A stretch of DNA of 64,000 nucleotides, taken from NCBI GenBank assembly GCA_958009055.1, contig OY253663.1, forward strand, positions 1-64,000. Reading direction: 5' to 3'. Positions 41,504 to 55,195 of the stretch are shown here, one piece after another. Under the pieces are notes generated by a model that had not been told where the DNA came from, searched no databases, and was given only the letters and a program-made list of their open reading frames with translations. Made by a program: the position numbers and the translations under genes. Position 1 is the first letter of the stretch, and each line of letters opens with the position of its first letter. This stretch comes from Choricystis sp. odSpoLacu1. Its lineage: Eukaryota; Chlorophyta; Trebouxiophyceae.

Positions 41504-42417
41504 ATGCAGGCGACACTGTGCTTCACTCGCACGGCGGCGGTGGCAGGGGCGCTCGCCGCGCCCCCGCCGCGCCGCTCCCCGACCCGCGCCTCGACCCGCT
41601 TCACCACCCCCAAACCCAGCCACCGCACCCCCACGCTCCCTCGCGCCACCCCCTCCCTGGACACCGCCCTGCTCAATGCTCAAGAAGCGGAGCACCGGGC
41701 CGTTTTCCTCGAAGAGCAAGCCCGCCGCGTGGTCCGTGCCGCCGTCGCGTCCTCCTCCTGCCCCGTCTTCCCGTGCGCCTTCATCGCGGGCGACGTCGTC
41801 CTGCTCCACATCCTGGCGATGGAAGGTTTGCTGGCCACCGATCGCGTGCCCGTGGTCGCCATCGACACGTTTCACTTGTTTGACGAGACGCATGAGTTTT
41901 GCAAACGACTGGAACAAGCGTACGATTTCACGGCGCGCGTCTTCCGCCCGGCTGGGTTTGAGTCCAAAGCCGAATTTGTGAAAGTGCACGGGTCGGACCT
42001 GTTTTTGAGGGACGGGGACCAATATGACAGGATTGCCAAAATCGAACCCTTCCAACGCGCGATGCAAGAACTCCGCGCAGACGTGATGCTGAATGGCCGC
42101 CGCCGCGACCATGGCGGGGAGCGCGCGTTTCTTGAAGTGGCGGACGCGGGAGCCAAACCGAGCGCCCCGATCAATGTGCAGCCGCTCGCGTTTTGGGAGT
42201 ACGCTGATTGTTGGCGTTATATCCAGACAAAAACCTGGAAGCCCACCCTCTGCACGCTCAAGGCTACCCCTCCGTCGGGGACACACACTCCACGGTGCCG
42301 GTGCCGCGGGACAAGTGGTTTGAGTATGGTGGGGAGCGGTCGGGCCGGTTTCAAAACGAGAGGAACGCGGACGGCAGCGTGAAGAACGAATGTGGGATTC
42401 ACTCGCGGCCCAAGTGA
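41504..42417 (+). CDS. cysH: Plastid-type APS/PAPS reductase (CysH family), one-base frame break
   Basis: The gene starts at ATG 41504 with a transit-like N-terminus (Ser/Thr/Arg/Pro-rich, about 50 residues). The CysH domain follows: FIAGDVVLLHILAMEG, VPVVAIDTFHLFDETHEF, LNGRRRDHGGERAFLEV, NVQPLAFWEYADCWRYI, YPSVGDTHSTVPV and the C-terminal KNECGIH with the catalytic Cys. The enzyme reduces activated sulfate to sulfite. The frame breaks at about 42225: CAG-ACA where CAG-GAC-AAA-AAC would continue IQDKNLEAHPLHAQGYPS. One missing base, probably a sequence error, explains it, because both sides are well conserved. No C-terminal thioredoxin domain is present, so the plant APR type is excluded. 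Confidence 0.85.
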
Positions 42418-42654
42418 GAGAGAGAGAGTGTGTGTTTGTTTGGAAAACAGGCGGTGGGGATCGTTTGGCGTTTTTTTTTGTTTTTTTTTTTGTTTTTCGA
42501 CGTTTTGTTTGTTTGTTTCGTGAGAGAGAGAGACGCCCCCACGCCCCCACACCACCACACACTCTGTGGAGAGGCACACACCACGCACGCACACTCTGTG
42601 TTTGACATGCAAAAAGAAGGAAAAAACACGCAAAATCACGCCCCCCGACACCCA

Positions 42655-44868
<2,214 letters not shown>

Positions 44869-45559
44869 ATGGACGCCGTCGCCGAGGCCAAGGCCGTGTG
44901 GCCTGGCGCGTCCACCCTGGTGACGGTGCAAGAGATTCTGGACGCCAACAAGTGAGTTTGAGAGGGCGGGAATGTGGCGAAAATGGGGGTCCTTGCGACG
45001 AAAACGGGAGGCCGCCCCGCGCCACCCCCCGCGCCCCACTCGCGCGGGTCGCCGCCCGACGCAACGATGCTCGTCACTTGTGACCGTGCTGTGGGTGCGA
45101 GGGAGGCGGGAGGGAGGAGACACCGGCCCAATGAGCGAAAAAGGCACGCGCTCTCGCTCGCGCGACACCACACTCACGCGCCAACCCTCCCTCTTTCCTC
45201 CCCCAGGGTCCTCGTCGCCGAGATCGACCGCAACCACGAGCTGCGCACCCCTGACGCCCTGCACCGCAACTGCGCCCTCATCCGGGAGCTGAACGCCAAC
45301 GTGGCCAAGGTGTGTGTGTGGGTGTATGCAAGGCGAAAAGGAAAGGTGTGTGTTTTCGGCGTTCGTCCACACCAACTCTCCCTTCTCCCCACACTCCCAG
45401 GTCATCTCCCTCTACGAAGAGATCTCCAAATCCTTTGTCGAGCTCGTGGACGGTGGCGCCAACCCGCCCTCCGCCTCGGGCGGCGGCCCCGCGGCTGCTG
45501 CTGCGGTGCGCGGCGGCGACGCGCCGTCGTCGTCGCCGTCGGCGCCGGTGGCGGGATGA
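44869..45559 (+). CDS. ELF4-domain protein
   Basis: Exons 44869-44951, 45207-45309 and 45401-45559 give 114 residues. The core VTVQEILDANKVLVAEIDRN then HELRTPDALHRNCALIRELN and ANVAKVISLYEEISKSF matches the plant ELF4 (EARLY FLOWERING 4) helical domain, with its conserved VQxILDxNRxLIxEINxNH and RNxxLIRELNxNI patterns. In plants ELF4 belongs to the evening complex of the circadian clock. The C-terminus is a low-complexity Ala/Ser tail. The family is best known from green plants, so its role here is open. All splices keep the frame. Confidence 0.85.
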
Positions 45560-45711
45560 GATGGTGTGTGTGTGTTGAGTGTGTGTATTTAGAGAGAGCA
45601 TTTGCGTCCCTGTTTTTGTGCTGTGTGCTGTCGTCTCGTGCGCTGTTTTTCCAAAACAAAACCAAACAAAAAATCAACGTGCGTGTGTTCTCCTTCCCTC
45701 TCTCTCTACCT

Positions 45712-46850
45712 TCACAGCGCCGCCGCCGCCCAGGCAGCAATGACGCTGATGACCACCCACGTGCCAAACACGGCGGTCGTGCCCGCAGCGGCCGCGCCCG
45801 ACGCCAGCAGCGGCCACAGGGCAGCGCTGTGCGCGGCAGCAGTCGCCGCCAGGCCCAGCGCCAGCGCGCGCACCGCGGGCGCGCCCCGCGCCACGCCGCC
45901 CGCGGCACCCGCTTCCTTGAGGGTGGCGGCGACGGAGGGGACGACGGCCGAGCCGGCGGCGAGGGTGCGCCACAGGAAGACGGCCGCGGGGGCGGCCACT
46001 GCCGCGGTCGTTTCGGGCAGCGGCTCAGCAGCCGCCGGCACCACAGCGGCCAGAGTGACGGAAGGCGCCAGCAAATATGCCGCCCCCGCGCCCGCGGCCG
46101 CCAGGGCGACCGCAGACCGCAGCGCGGGGGGTGGGCCGAGTCGGCCGCCCGCAGTGGCGGCACGCGCGCGCGCGGCGGCACGCTCGCCGGCGGCAACCTC
46201 GTCGGGTAGCTCAGCAGGCCAGCTGGTCAGCACGGTGGCGAGGGTGGCGCCGTGGACGGCGAGAAGGGCGGAGGCGCCGGTGAGGGTCAGCGCATCAAAA
46301 GACACCGCCGCCGACGCCAGCGCGACAGCAGACGCCGCCCCCACGCCAGCCGCCAGGGAGCGCAGGGGGGGCCTGTCCAGCACGCGCCGCTGCGACCCGT
46401 CGCACAGGGTCCACAGGGCGGCCGTGGACAGCGCGTGCGCGCCTCCCAGCGCGCGCGCTAGGGGTTCGAGGGCGGTGAGCCCGGCCAGGGGGAGGGAGGC
46501 GGGGGCCAGGGCGACAGCCGCCACCGTGGCGGGAGCCGCCAGCAGGGCGGCCGCGGCGGCGCCGTGGGTGAGGGAGAGCGCGGTGAGGGCTGTCGTGGTG
46601 GTGGTGGTGGTGGGTGGGGGGCTGCCGCGGCCGCCGCCACCACCGCCGCCACCGCCAGTCGTGTTGACTGGCGTGGCGTGGGGCAGGCCGCCACCGGCGC
46701 CGCCGTCGGTGGGCGTGGCGTGCGGCTGGGGCGGCGGCGGCGTCACGAAGCGGCGGCGGTCGGACGGCGACAGCGGTACGTCGTGAGGGGGGGCAGGCCG
46801 CCCCACGCGCGGCGGGCGGGGGCGCGGGCCAGGGTGCGCAGGGCCAGCAT
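45712..46850 (-). CDS. Hypothetical multi-pass membrane protein
   Basis: The gene starts at ATG 46850 with a transit-like N-terminus (MLALRTLARAPARRAWGGLP). A frame change in the G/C run at 46787-46793 connects it to the main frame (HDVPLSPSDRRRFVTPPPP). After poly-Gly and poly-Thr stretches there are about six to eight Ala/Val/Leu membrane segments, with a conserved-looking loop ALWTLCDGSQRRVLDRPPLR. The last segment is FGTWVVISVIAAWAAAAL. I do not recognise the family; an organelle membrane protein is an inference from the N-terminus. The sequence is extremely Ala-rich, so helix boundaries are approximate. Confidence 0.65.
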
Positions 46851-47540
46851 AGTGCTGTGTGCTGGGTGATTTGTGTTTGTATGTGTTGCGGAGAGACGGA
46901 AAAGGAGGAGAGAGTGCTGCGTCGCCGCCGACGCAGCGCGCCACACACTGCACGCCGCGAAACAAACGGGAACGCCCTTGCCGCAGAACACCTCTTCCCT
47001 CCGGGCCCCCCCACCCAAAACCCGCCCCTGGACCCCCCCTCCCCACACCCGTCACATCAACCACAAGGATCGCGCGCGTCGTTTGCCGCATTGAGCGGGC
47101 CTTCGTCGAGGTGCGGGGGCGTGGGATGGGCGGTGGGGAGTGCGAGTGTTGGATCCAGTCTCATTGGTGCGGGTCGGGAGCGATTCTCGCCCAGCCACGC
47201 CTGCCGCTGTGCCCCCTCCCCGCCCGTCCCTGTGCCCACCCAGTGCGGACGGGGGACTGGGGGGGACGGGAGCCCCCAGCGGCAGCGTGGGGGCGCTGCG
47301 TGGAGAGGTGCCCGCGACGCTCTCCCCGCTCCCCCGCCTCTTTTTTTTTCACCCCTCGCGCCCTCCTCTCCCTCGCCCTCCCCGCGCCCCACAGGCACGC
47401 AACAGCGTTCCATCCACGCGACGCACGCCTCTCGTCCCGGGCACGTGGGGATCCAGGCCCCCCCTCCTTCGGCCGACAGCGCGCGCCAGCTACCCGCCAA
47501 ACGCCATTCGAAAAAAAGCCGGGGCCTTCCCGACGCTGGT
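46851..47540. promoter_or_regulatory. Divergent intergenic region
   Basis: 690 bases lie between the membrane-protein gene (minus) and the multi-Tudor gene (plus). The right part may belong to the 5' end of the latter, whose start is uncertain. I see no RNA gene or repeat, only spurious Pro/Arg-rich frames. Confidence 0.45.
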
Positions 47541-50323
47541 ATGAGGGCACCCCCGTCCCCCCCCCGCCGCCCCGTCGGACCCCCTCCCCCCCCTCATCGC
47601 CGGCCCCGAGGCTGTGGGCCGGTCCTTGACCCTGTGGCGCCCCGGCCTGGACGCGCGCGTGCCTCCCGCGTCCTGGCCGCGCGCGCGCGTGACCGCTTTC
47701 GACGCTTCCACAGGGCGCCACCGCGTCGCGCCGGCCGCGCCCGCCTCCCCCCGCGGCAGCGGTGGCGGCCGCCGCCGTGCGCCATCCTCTGACGCCTCCG
47801 AAGGCGACTGGATGCTGCTGTCGGCGTGCCGGTTTGCCTGGACCGACGAGCTGCCGTCGTCCGCACCCCTCAACCCGACCGCCACCCCCGCCGCCCCCTC
47901 CGGCCCGTCCGCCGTCGGCGCCCGCCTGCGCGTCTTCTGGCCGGCCATGGGCAAGTGGTACGCGGGCAAGGTGACCGGGTTTGACCGCGCGTCTGGCGCG
48001 CACACGGTCACTTACAGCGACGGCGACGTGCAGTCGCTCCACCTCTCGTCGGAAGCCGTTGTCTGGGCTGGCGTCCCCCCCCCCTCCCACCGCCTGGCCC
48101 GCCCGCTCTGGCCGCCGGTCGGCCCGCGCCGCCGCTGCCGCCGCCGTGGCCGCTGTTACAGCCGCCGCCGCGCCCTCGCCGCGCGGGCGTGGCCGGGAAA
48201 ACGTGCCGCCGCCGCGCCGCGCGAAAAGCGGCGCGTCCGAAGCGCCGCCCCGCGCGTCGCGCCGCCCCGCGGCCGCGGTGGCGGTGGCGGCGGCAGCTGC
48301 TGCAGCCGCAGCCGCGTCCGATGAGGATGACGACGACGACGACGACTACGATGGCCTCGACTCGCGCACGCCCTCCCCCCCGCCCCGCCTCACGCACGAC
48401 GACCCCCTCGCGGGCTTCTACCCCCTCTGCGCTGGCGGCGCCACCACCCGCGGCCTCACCCCCTTCGACCCGGGGGCCGCCCTGGAGGAGCATGCTGTCG
48501 CGGACGGCGCCCTGCTGGGCGGCCTGCTGACGACACCGCCGGGCGGGGGCGTGTTTGCTGCTGCTGCGCCGCGCGCCGGCGCCCACCACGCGCGCGCGCC
48601 GCGCGCCCCGCGCCGCCCCGCCACCGGCGGCGCCGCCGCCCCCGCCCTGGGGGGGCGGCTGGCGGTGTGGTGCGACACGCACAGAGCTTTCTATCGTGGC
48701 GGCCTTGCCGCGTATGATGGCTATCACAAGCGTGCCAAAGTCGCGTTCGATGGTGGCGCGGCCGAGTGGCTGCCCCTGGGCCGCGACCGCCTCGTCTGGC
48801 TGGCGCCGCGCGCCCGGTCGGTGGGAGGAGCCGACCCCGACCTGGCGGCCGCCATGGCGGCCCTGGGGGCCGCCCCCGCGGCCGACGGGCGCGCGGGCGG
48901 AGCGGGCGGCGCGCCGCCGACGCCTCTCAAGGTGACCGCGCCGCCGCCGTCGCGCGCGCCGCCGGCCGCGGGCGCGTCTGCGCCGTCCTACAAGCCGGGT
49001 GACCGCCTGGCCCTGTGGTTTGACGCGGCGGGCGCGTTTTGTGGGGGCACCGTGATTGACGTGGATGACGGCAGCAGCGCCGCCGCTGCCGCGCGCTCCC
49101 GCCTCCCCTCCGCCGCCTCCTCCACCGCCGGCCGCCGCTCCTCCCGCCGCATCCGCGTCCTCTACGACGACGGTGAAGACGAGTGGGTGGCCCCATCGGA
49201 CGAGCACCTGGCGCCGTCGCCGCCGCCGCCAGTGGCTGGCTTTGGCGCGACTCGCGGCGCCTCTGGCCCCCACGCCGCGTGCGCGCCCCGCGTCCCGTCC
49301 CGCCCCTCCGGCGCCGCCGCCGTCGGCTGGCGGGTCGCTGTCTACGGTCGCCTGCCGCGCGGTGGGGGTGGTGTCCCGCCCGCCGCGCCGCCGCCGGCCG
49401 TCGCGCCGCCGCCGCCGCCGACCGACCGCGGGTTTCGCCACGGCGCCGTCGTCGCCTACGACGCCGCCTCCGCCACCTATCGCGTCGCCTACAATGACGG
49501 TCGGTCGGATGACGTGGATTTGGCGGCTGCCACCGTCAAGTGGGTGCTGCCCCCGGGCGCGCGCGCGGGCGCGCCGCCGCAGCCCGCGCGCCGCTCGCGC
49601 TCTGGCGCGCGCCGCCGCCGCGACGGTGAACCGGGAGGCCGCTCCGGCCGCAAGCGGGGCGCGTCGTCGGCGCCTGCGGAGGAGAGGCGGGCGGCCAAAG
49701 CGGCCAGGAAGGCGGCGAGACGGGCGGCGGCGGCCGCGGCCGCGGGGGTGGGTCTCCCCCCCCGCGGCCCCGCGCGCGTGGTGGCTTCCGACGACGGCGC
49801 CCTCACCCTCTTCCCGCCCGCCGCTCCGCCTCCGCCTCTCACGTCTGTCGCGTTAGAACGCGAACTGGACGTCGCCCGCCTGTGCCGCCCCGGTGGCGCC
49901 GGCGTCCGGGCGCTGGGGGGTGGCGCGCTCGGCTTCCCGCGCGCGCCGCGCCACGGCCTCCCCCGCTACCTGACCGTCCGCCTCCTGCTGGCCACCCCGC
50001 CCGCCGACCTGCCCCCCCCGGGTGTTGTGGACGACCTGGACCTGCCGGAAGACGTGCCCGTGTGCGTGGACGCGGCGCTGGAGGGGGACGAGCTGGCGGT
50101 AGCGGTGGTGGCGCCCCCCGCGCGCACCGCGCGCCCACCCACCGCCGCCTCGGCCGCCCGCCCCGACCGGGCGGCTGGCGCCCGCCCCCCCCTGTCCCCC
50201 CTGCCACCCGCCGCCGCGTGTGGGGGCGCCCCCACCGCGTGGGCGGCGACGCGGTCGCCGCCGTGCGGGCCGCCCGCCAGCGTCGGCGCGGCGCGCCACG
50301 ACGCGGTGCAGGTGGTGCTGTGA
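47541..50323 (+). CDS. Multi-Tudor-domain (chromatin reader-like) protein
   Basis: About five Tudor/PWWP-like barrels are readable. They are LTLWRPGLDARV...; ARLRVFWPAMGKWYAGKVTG/YSDGDVQSLHL; RLAVWCDTHRAFYRGGLAAY/AFDGGAAEWLPL; RLALWFDAAGAFCGGTVIDV/LYDDGEDEWVAP; and WRVAVYGRL.../AYNDGRSDDVDL. Each has the W-x-x-G-x-V and Y-D-D/DG-E-W pattern that binds methylated Lys or Arg. An Asp-rich stretch and several Arg/Lys-rich linkers (RRSRSGARRRRDGE) suggest a nuclear protein. The C-terminal 200 residues are unassigned. The frame changes once at a C10 run (about 48075-48084). The start is uncertain; the ATG at 47541 is not in the frame of the first barrel without another indel or an intron. Confidence 0.65.
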
Positions 50324-50904
50324 GGAGGTGTGTGTGTGTTTCTCAAAGTCCCCGTCGACAACCACCGAATACATATTCCTGCGTCAGGTTTCGCTCAGGT
50401 GCCTTTTTTTTTCTTTCTTTGGGTGTTTCTCGCCTCCACGTCGAAAGGAAAACCTTTTTTTGTCACCCCACGATCTCCTTTCCCTCCTTTTTCCTCCCCC
50501 CACGCCCCCCCTTTTTTCCCGGCCTGCATGTGACACAACCACACAACGCTCGCCACGCACATCGAGGCGCGCCCCCACCACACGAAAGAGAATCGAAAAA
50601 CAGTGTCTCTCTGTGCTTTACACACACGCACACACGTCTCTCTCCCCCTCCCCCCCTCTCACGCTGCTGCCCCGCCCACCGTCCTGCCAAACAGGGGCAT
50701 GGCCGCCAGGGGCGGATGGTAGGTGAAGGCGAAGGCGGCGAGCGTGAAGACAATTGAGTACAGGGTCATCGTGAGGTCACCCGTCCGCGAGTTCCAGCGG
50801 GACGCGGACGAGAGCGCCCCCAAGGCCGCGCCCCAGAGCCAAGATTATAGGATCTATTTCCTACCGACCAGGCGGCGTGCCTGCACACAGAAGCCAACAC
50901 AGAT
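50324..50904. other. Convergent intergenic region with one possible micro-ORF
   Basis: This lies between the multi-Tudor gene and the SUMT stop. Much is C/T-rich. On the minus strand, 50769-50659 encodes a 36-residue hydrophobic peptide (MTLYSIVFTLAAFAFTYHPP...). It could be a tiny membrane protein or one exon of a spliced one, somewhat like the start of Yos1/IER3IP1. I do not consider it proven. A less GC-rich patch lies around 50835-50865. Confidence 0.35.
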
Positions 50905-51933
50905 TCAAACCTCCACCCGCGCCTCCTCCCCCACCCCGCACCCCCTCCCAAACGCGGCCTCCCACCCCGGGCTCAGGCCGACCACCTCCCCAATGAGCAG
51001 CAGAGTGGGTGATTGCAGCTGTGCACTCGCCACCGCGGCCGGCAGGTCGGCCAGGGGGGCGTACACCGCGCGCGCGTCGACCGTGGTGCCTCGTTCAACC
51101 GCGACGGCAGGCGTCGTCGCCGCCCGCCCCGCCGCCACCAGGTCGGCAGCCAGGGTGGGGAGAGTGGCCAGCCCCATGTAGACGACCAGGGTGGAGGCCG
51201 TGTCGGCTGCTGCCGCGCGGATTGTTGTTTCGAGCCCATTTTCTCCGCCTGCACGAGCATGACCCGTAACGTACGTCACCGCGGTCGCCGCCCCTCGATG
51301 CGTGGTGGGGATGCCCAGGTCGGCTGCGACGCCCGCGGCTGCGGTGACGCCCGGGGTGACGACAACACGCACACCCGCCGCGCGCAACGCTGCCGCTTCC
51401 TCGCCTCCCCTGCCAAAAATGAAGGGATCGCCCCCCTTCAACCTGACCACACACCCACCCTCCCCCGCAAACGCGGCCAGCAGGGCGTGTATGTCGGCCT
51501 GGGGGCGGGTGTGGAGGCCGGCCGCTTTCCCCACGTACACCATGCGCGCTGCCGGATTCACCAACGCCAGAATGTCGGACGACACCAGCCTGTCGTACAG
51601 GACGACATCGGCGGTGGCCATCAGGCGGGCGGCGGCCAGGGTGAGGAGGCCGGGATCGCCAGGGCCGGTGCCGACCAGGTGGACGGTGGGAGGCGGGGTG
51701 TTGCCGCCACCGCCAGCCTCCGCACCTGCCTCGCCCGCCCACCCAGACGACGGCGACGACGTCAACAGCTTGGCCACGGTAGCAATGTCCCAGCCTGTGG
51801 GGGGCGGCAGGGAGGGGGGCACCGCCGACCGCGCGACTAGGGCGGCGGCGCGACAGCGGGGGCCGTGGGGGGCGGGGGCGGGCGCCAATTGGCGTGCCGA
51901 CGCGCGGGACGGAGGCAGGGAGTGTGTGTGCAT
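50905..51933 (-). CDS. cobA: Uroporphyrinogen-III C-methyltransferase (SUMT)
   Basis: A single exon of 342 residues. SUMT methylates uroporphyrinogen III at C2 and C7 with S-adenosylmethionine to make precorrin-2, en route to siroheme (sulfite and nitrite reductases) or corrinoids. Motifs seen are [58 protein letters not shown] followed by [12 protein letters not shown] and [11 protein letters not shown]. The first 85 residues are a Ser/Arg/Pro-rich, probably plastid, targeting region. There is no fused CysG dehydrogenase/ferrochelatase domain. It shares a 149-base divergent promoter with PMS2. A role with the nearby CysH-type reductase in sulfur assimilation is plausible. Confidence 0.94.
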   Translation of the reverse strand: MHTHSLPPSRASARQLAPAPAPHGPRCRAAALVARSAVPPSLPPPTGWDIATVAKLLTSSPSSGWAGEAGAEAGGGGNTPPPTVHLVGTGPGDPGLLTLAAARLMATADVVLYDRLVSSDILALVNPAARMVYVGKAAGLHTRPQADIHALLAAFAGEGGCVVRLKGGDPFIFGRGGEEAAALRAAGVRVVVTPGVTAAAGVAADLGIPTTHRGAATAVTYVTGHARAGGENGLETTIRAAAADTASTLVVYMGLATLPTLAADLVAAGRAATTPAVAVERGTTVDARAVYAPLADLPAAVASAQLQSPTLLLIGEVVGLSPGWEAAFGRGCGVGEEARVEV

Positions 51934-52082
51934 GGTGGGCTGGGTGTGTGTGGAGGCGCCGCAGCGAGGATTGGGGGCGGCGGCAGGTGCCAGCAAAACG
52001 CGGAAATGCCGCGGAGAGTCTCGCAACCGAAAAAAAACTCACTCTCGTCGAGAAGAAACAAAACGCTCCTCTCTCCTCCGCG

Positions 52083-54909
52083 ATGGCGGCCGCCATCCAC
52101 CCCATCGACCGAGGCGTCGTGCACCGCATCTGCGCGGGCCAAGTCGTGCTGGACGTGGCCACCGCGGTGAAGGAGCTGGTGGAGAACGCGCTCGACGCGG
52201 GCGCGACGAGCGTCGAGGTGCGAGAGAGGCATGCGCGCGAAACGCGTGGCGCGCGTGTGGCAGGCGCCCTCTCCGCCAGCCCCGCTGCGTGAGCGCGATG
52301 CTGGGGACGTGCCTGTGTGCTTCACACCCACGGCCCCGCGACGCCGCGACGGCAGGAGAGTGTCCCCCCCTCCCGCGGTCCCCCCCCTTCCCATCTTTCG
52401 ATTGATGCCAACCCACTCACACCCCCCACCTCCACAGGTCCGCCTCCGAGAACACGGCCTGGACGCCATCGAAGTCGCCGACAATGGGGCCGGCGTCCCT
52501 CCCTCTTCCCGTCCCCTCCTCGGCCGCCCCCACCACACGTCCAAGCTGACGGGCGTCTCAGACTTGGACACCCTCACCACGTACGGCTTTCGAGGCGAAG
52601 CCCTGGCCTCCCTGGCCTCCCTGGCGGACGTTGTCATCACCACCCGCTGCGCGGACGAGGAGGCGGGGACACGGCTGACGCTGGCGCGTGGCGGTGGCCC
52701 CCCGAGCGCGGAGCCCGCGGCGCGCGCCACAGGCACCACCGTCGCCATCCGCAACCTGTTCGCCTCCCTGCCCGTGCGCCGGCGCGAGCTGGAGCGTGGG
52801 GCGCGGCGGGAAGCGGCGCGCGCGGCGGCCGTGCTGCAGGCTTATGCACTCGCTGCCCCGTCCGTCCGCATCGTCGCGACCGACCAAACAGGCGGCGGCC
52901 CGCGCACCACCATCGTGGCCACCACGGCGGGGGGCGGGTTGACCGCGGCCGCGGGCGCAGTGCTGGGGCGGGCGGCAGCGGGGCTGCTGGCCGTGGATGC
53001 AGAGGTTGGGGTGGGGGTTGGTGGTGGTGGTGACGCCGCCGCCGCCGCCCCTCCACCCCCTACCTTTCGCCTCGTCGGCCTCGTGTCCGACGCCCGCCGC
53101 GCCCGCCCCCGCGGCGGCGGCGGCGCCTCCTCCTCCTCCCCCTCCACCGACCGCCAGTTTTTCTCGGTGAACGGCCGCCCGATCGACGCGCCGCGCCTCG
53201 CGCGCGCGCTCAACGACGCGTGGCGGTCCCTCGGCTCCCCTGCCACCTCGGCGTCCCGCCCCGCCGCCGTGTTGGACTTGCGCCTGCCCCCCGGCACGTA
53301 CGACGTCAACGTGACGCCGGACAAGCGCACGGTGCTGCTGCACCGGGAGGCAGCGATTGTGGCGGCTGTTGTCTCCACTGTTTCCGCCCTGTGGGAGCCC
53401 GCCCGGTCCACGTACGCGGTGGGGGGGGCGGGCACGGGGGGTCGGGCTGGCGGTGGGGCGACGGCCGCGGCCGCCCCGGCCAAGCGGCGGCGGTCGCCGG
53501 ATGACGCGAGTGAGAGTGAGGAGCAAGAAGGGGAGGCTGCCGCCCCCGCCCCCTCCCCGCCGCCCGTTGGCCGCCCCCGCCGCGCCGCCACGCGGGCGAC
53601 GGGGCCTCTGCCCGACCTGGCGTCGTTTGCGCTGGGCGGTGGGGGGGGAGGCGGCGCGAGCGGCGCGCCCGTGGCCCGGCCGCGGCGCGGCGCGGCGCGC
53701 GCTGACCAACCCTCCCTGGCGGGATTTGTGGAGAGGCGGCCCAGGGCGGCTGCGAAGGCACCGTCGCCGTCGCCCGACGCGAGCGAGGAGAGCGAGGAAG
53801 CGATGGAGACGGATGGTGGTGGCGGCGACAGCGCGCCGCCGAGCGAGGAGGTTGAACGGTCGCCCACGCCTGCTGCCTCGGAGGAAGCGGCACCGTCGCC
53901 CACGCCTGCTGCCGCGGAGGAAGCGGCAACGTCGCCCACGCCTGCCGTGGAGGCGGCACTGTCGCCACCGCCCGCTGCAACAAGCGTGGCTGCACCGCCG
54001 CCTCTGTTGCCGGCGACTGTCGCTCAACCGGCGCCCCCTCCTCCTCCTCCGCCACCACCGGCCGAGCCCACCTCCACCCTGGCCGTCGACCTGGACGCCC
54101 TGCGCGCCGCTTCGGCGGCGCGCGTGCGCGCCGCGCGCGCGGCGGCCGCCGCCGCAGCGGCCGCTGCTGCGGCCCCCGCCGCCGACTATGGCGCGGCATT
54201 GCTGGCGGGCCAGCCAGATGGTGGCCATGCCGCTGCAGGCGACGTGGCAGCGGCCGCACCACCAGCCGATGACGCACCCCCCGACGCCCCGACGTCGGCG
54301 CTCGAGCGCGTTTTCCAACGCGCCCAGTTCACCGACCTGGCGGCCGGCGTCATCGGCCAGTTCAACCTGGGCTTCATTGTGGCGCGCCTGGGCACCGACC
54401 TGTTCATCGTGGACCAGCACGCGTCCGACGAAAAGGCGACGTATGAACGGTTGGCCGCGGCGACCACTTTGCAGCAACAAACGCTGCTCGCGCCGCTGCC
54501 CCTCGACCTCGCCCCCCACGAAGCCGCCGCCGCGCGCGACCATGCTGCTGTCCTGACCGCCAACGGATTCGCCGTCTCCGACGCGCCCGACGGATCGGGG
54601 GCGCTTGTTTTAACTGCTGTGCCCTACTCCAAGGGGCATGTGTTTGGCGCGGCCGACGTCGCCCACCTCGCCGCCCACCTCGCCGGCGGCGCCGCCTCCG
54701 CGACCACCGCCGGCCCCCCCCGCCCGGCCGCGGTGCGGGCCATGCTGGCCATGCGGGCGTGCCGGTCGTCCATCATGGTGGGGCGGCCGCTGGATCGCGA
54801 CGCGGCGTCGCGCGTCGTGCGCGCGCTCGCATCGCTCGACTCGCCGTGGAACTGTCCGCACGGGCGGCCGACGATGCGCCACCTGGCGGTACTGCCGGCG
54901 AGCAAGTGA
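52083..54909 (+). CDS. PMS2: DNA mismatch repair protein PMS2 (MutL homologue)
   Basis: Exons 52083-52217 and 52438-54909 give 868 residues. The N-terminal GHKL ATPase has [40 protein letters not shown] and [10 protein letters not shown] disordered central linker contains acidic repeats of [10 protein letters not shown] type (about 53850-53960). The C-terminal dimerisation/endonuclease domain has [20 protein letters not shown], the metal motif [21 protein letters not shown] and [14 protein letters not shown]. It therefore belongs to the endonuclease-active PMS2/yeast PMS1 group and not MLH1. The protein acts with MLH1 in post-replicative repair. No frame break despite the GC content. Confidence 0.96.
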
Positions 54910-55009
54910 GGGGAGAGCTGTAGATGTTTGGGTCGCACTGTTTTTGGGGCGTGTTGCACAACAAAAGCCGAAGAGAACCCACCCCTCATCCTTTCAACCC
55001 TCGTCTCCT

Positions 55010-55193
55010 CTCCCCGCCTTCTCTCTCTCTCTTCTCACTCTCCCCACCGTTTTTTTTTTTGTTTTTTTCTTCTCTCTCTCTCTCCACTTTTCATCCCCTC
55101 TTCCATCTTTCTTCACTTTTCATCCCCTCTTCCATCTCTCTCTCTCCTCACTCCCCCCACCATTTTTTTTTCTCTCCCTCTCTCTCTCTGTCA
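55010..55193. repeat. TC-rich low-complexity tract
   Basis: Pyrimidine-rich sequence on the plus strand with (TC)n, T9-T10 runs and a duplicated segment (ttttcatcccctcttccatc seen twice, near 55087 and 55116). It lies between the convergent stops of PMS2 and the PKS reductase and carries no ORF on either strand that looks real. Confidence 0.7.
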
Positions 55194-55195
55194 AA

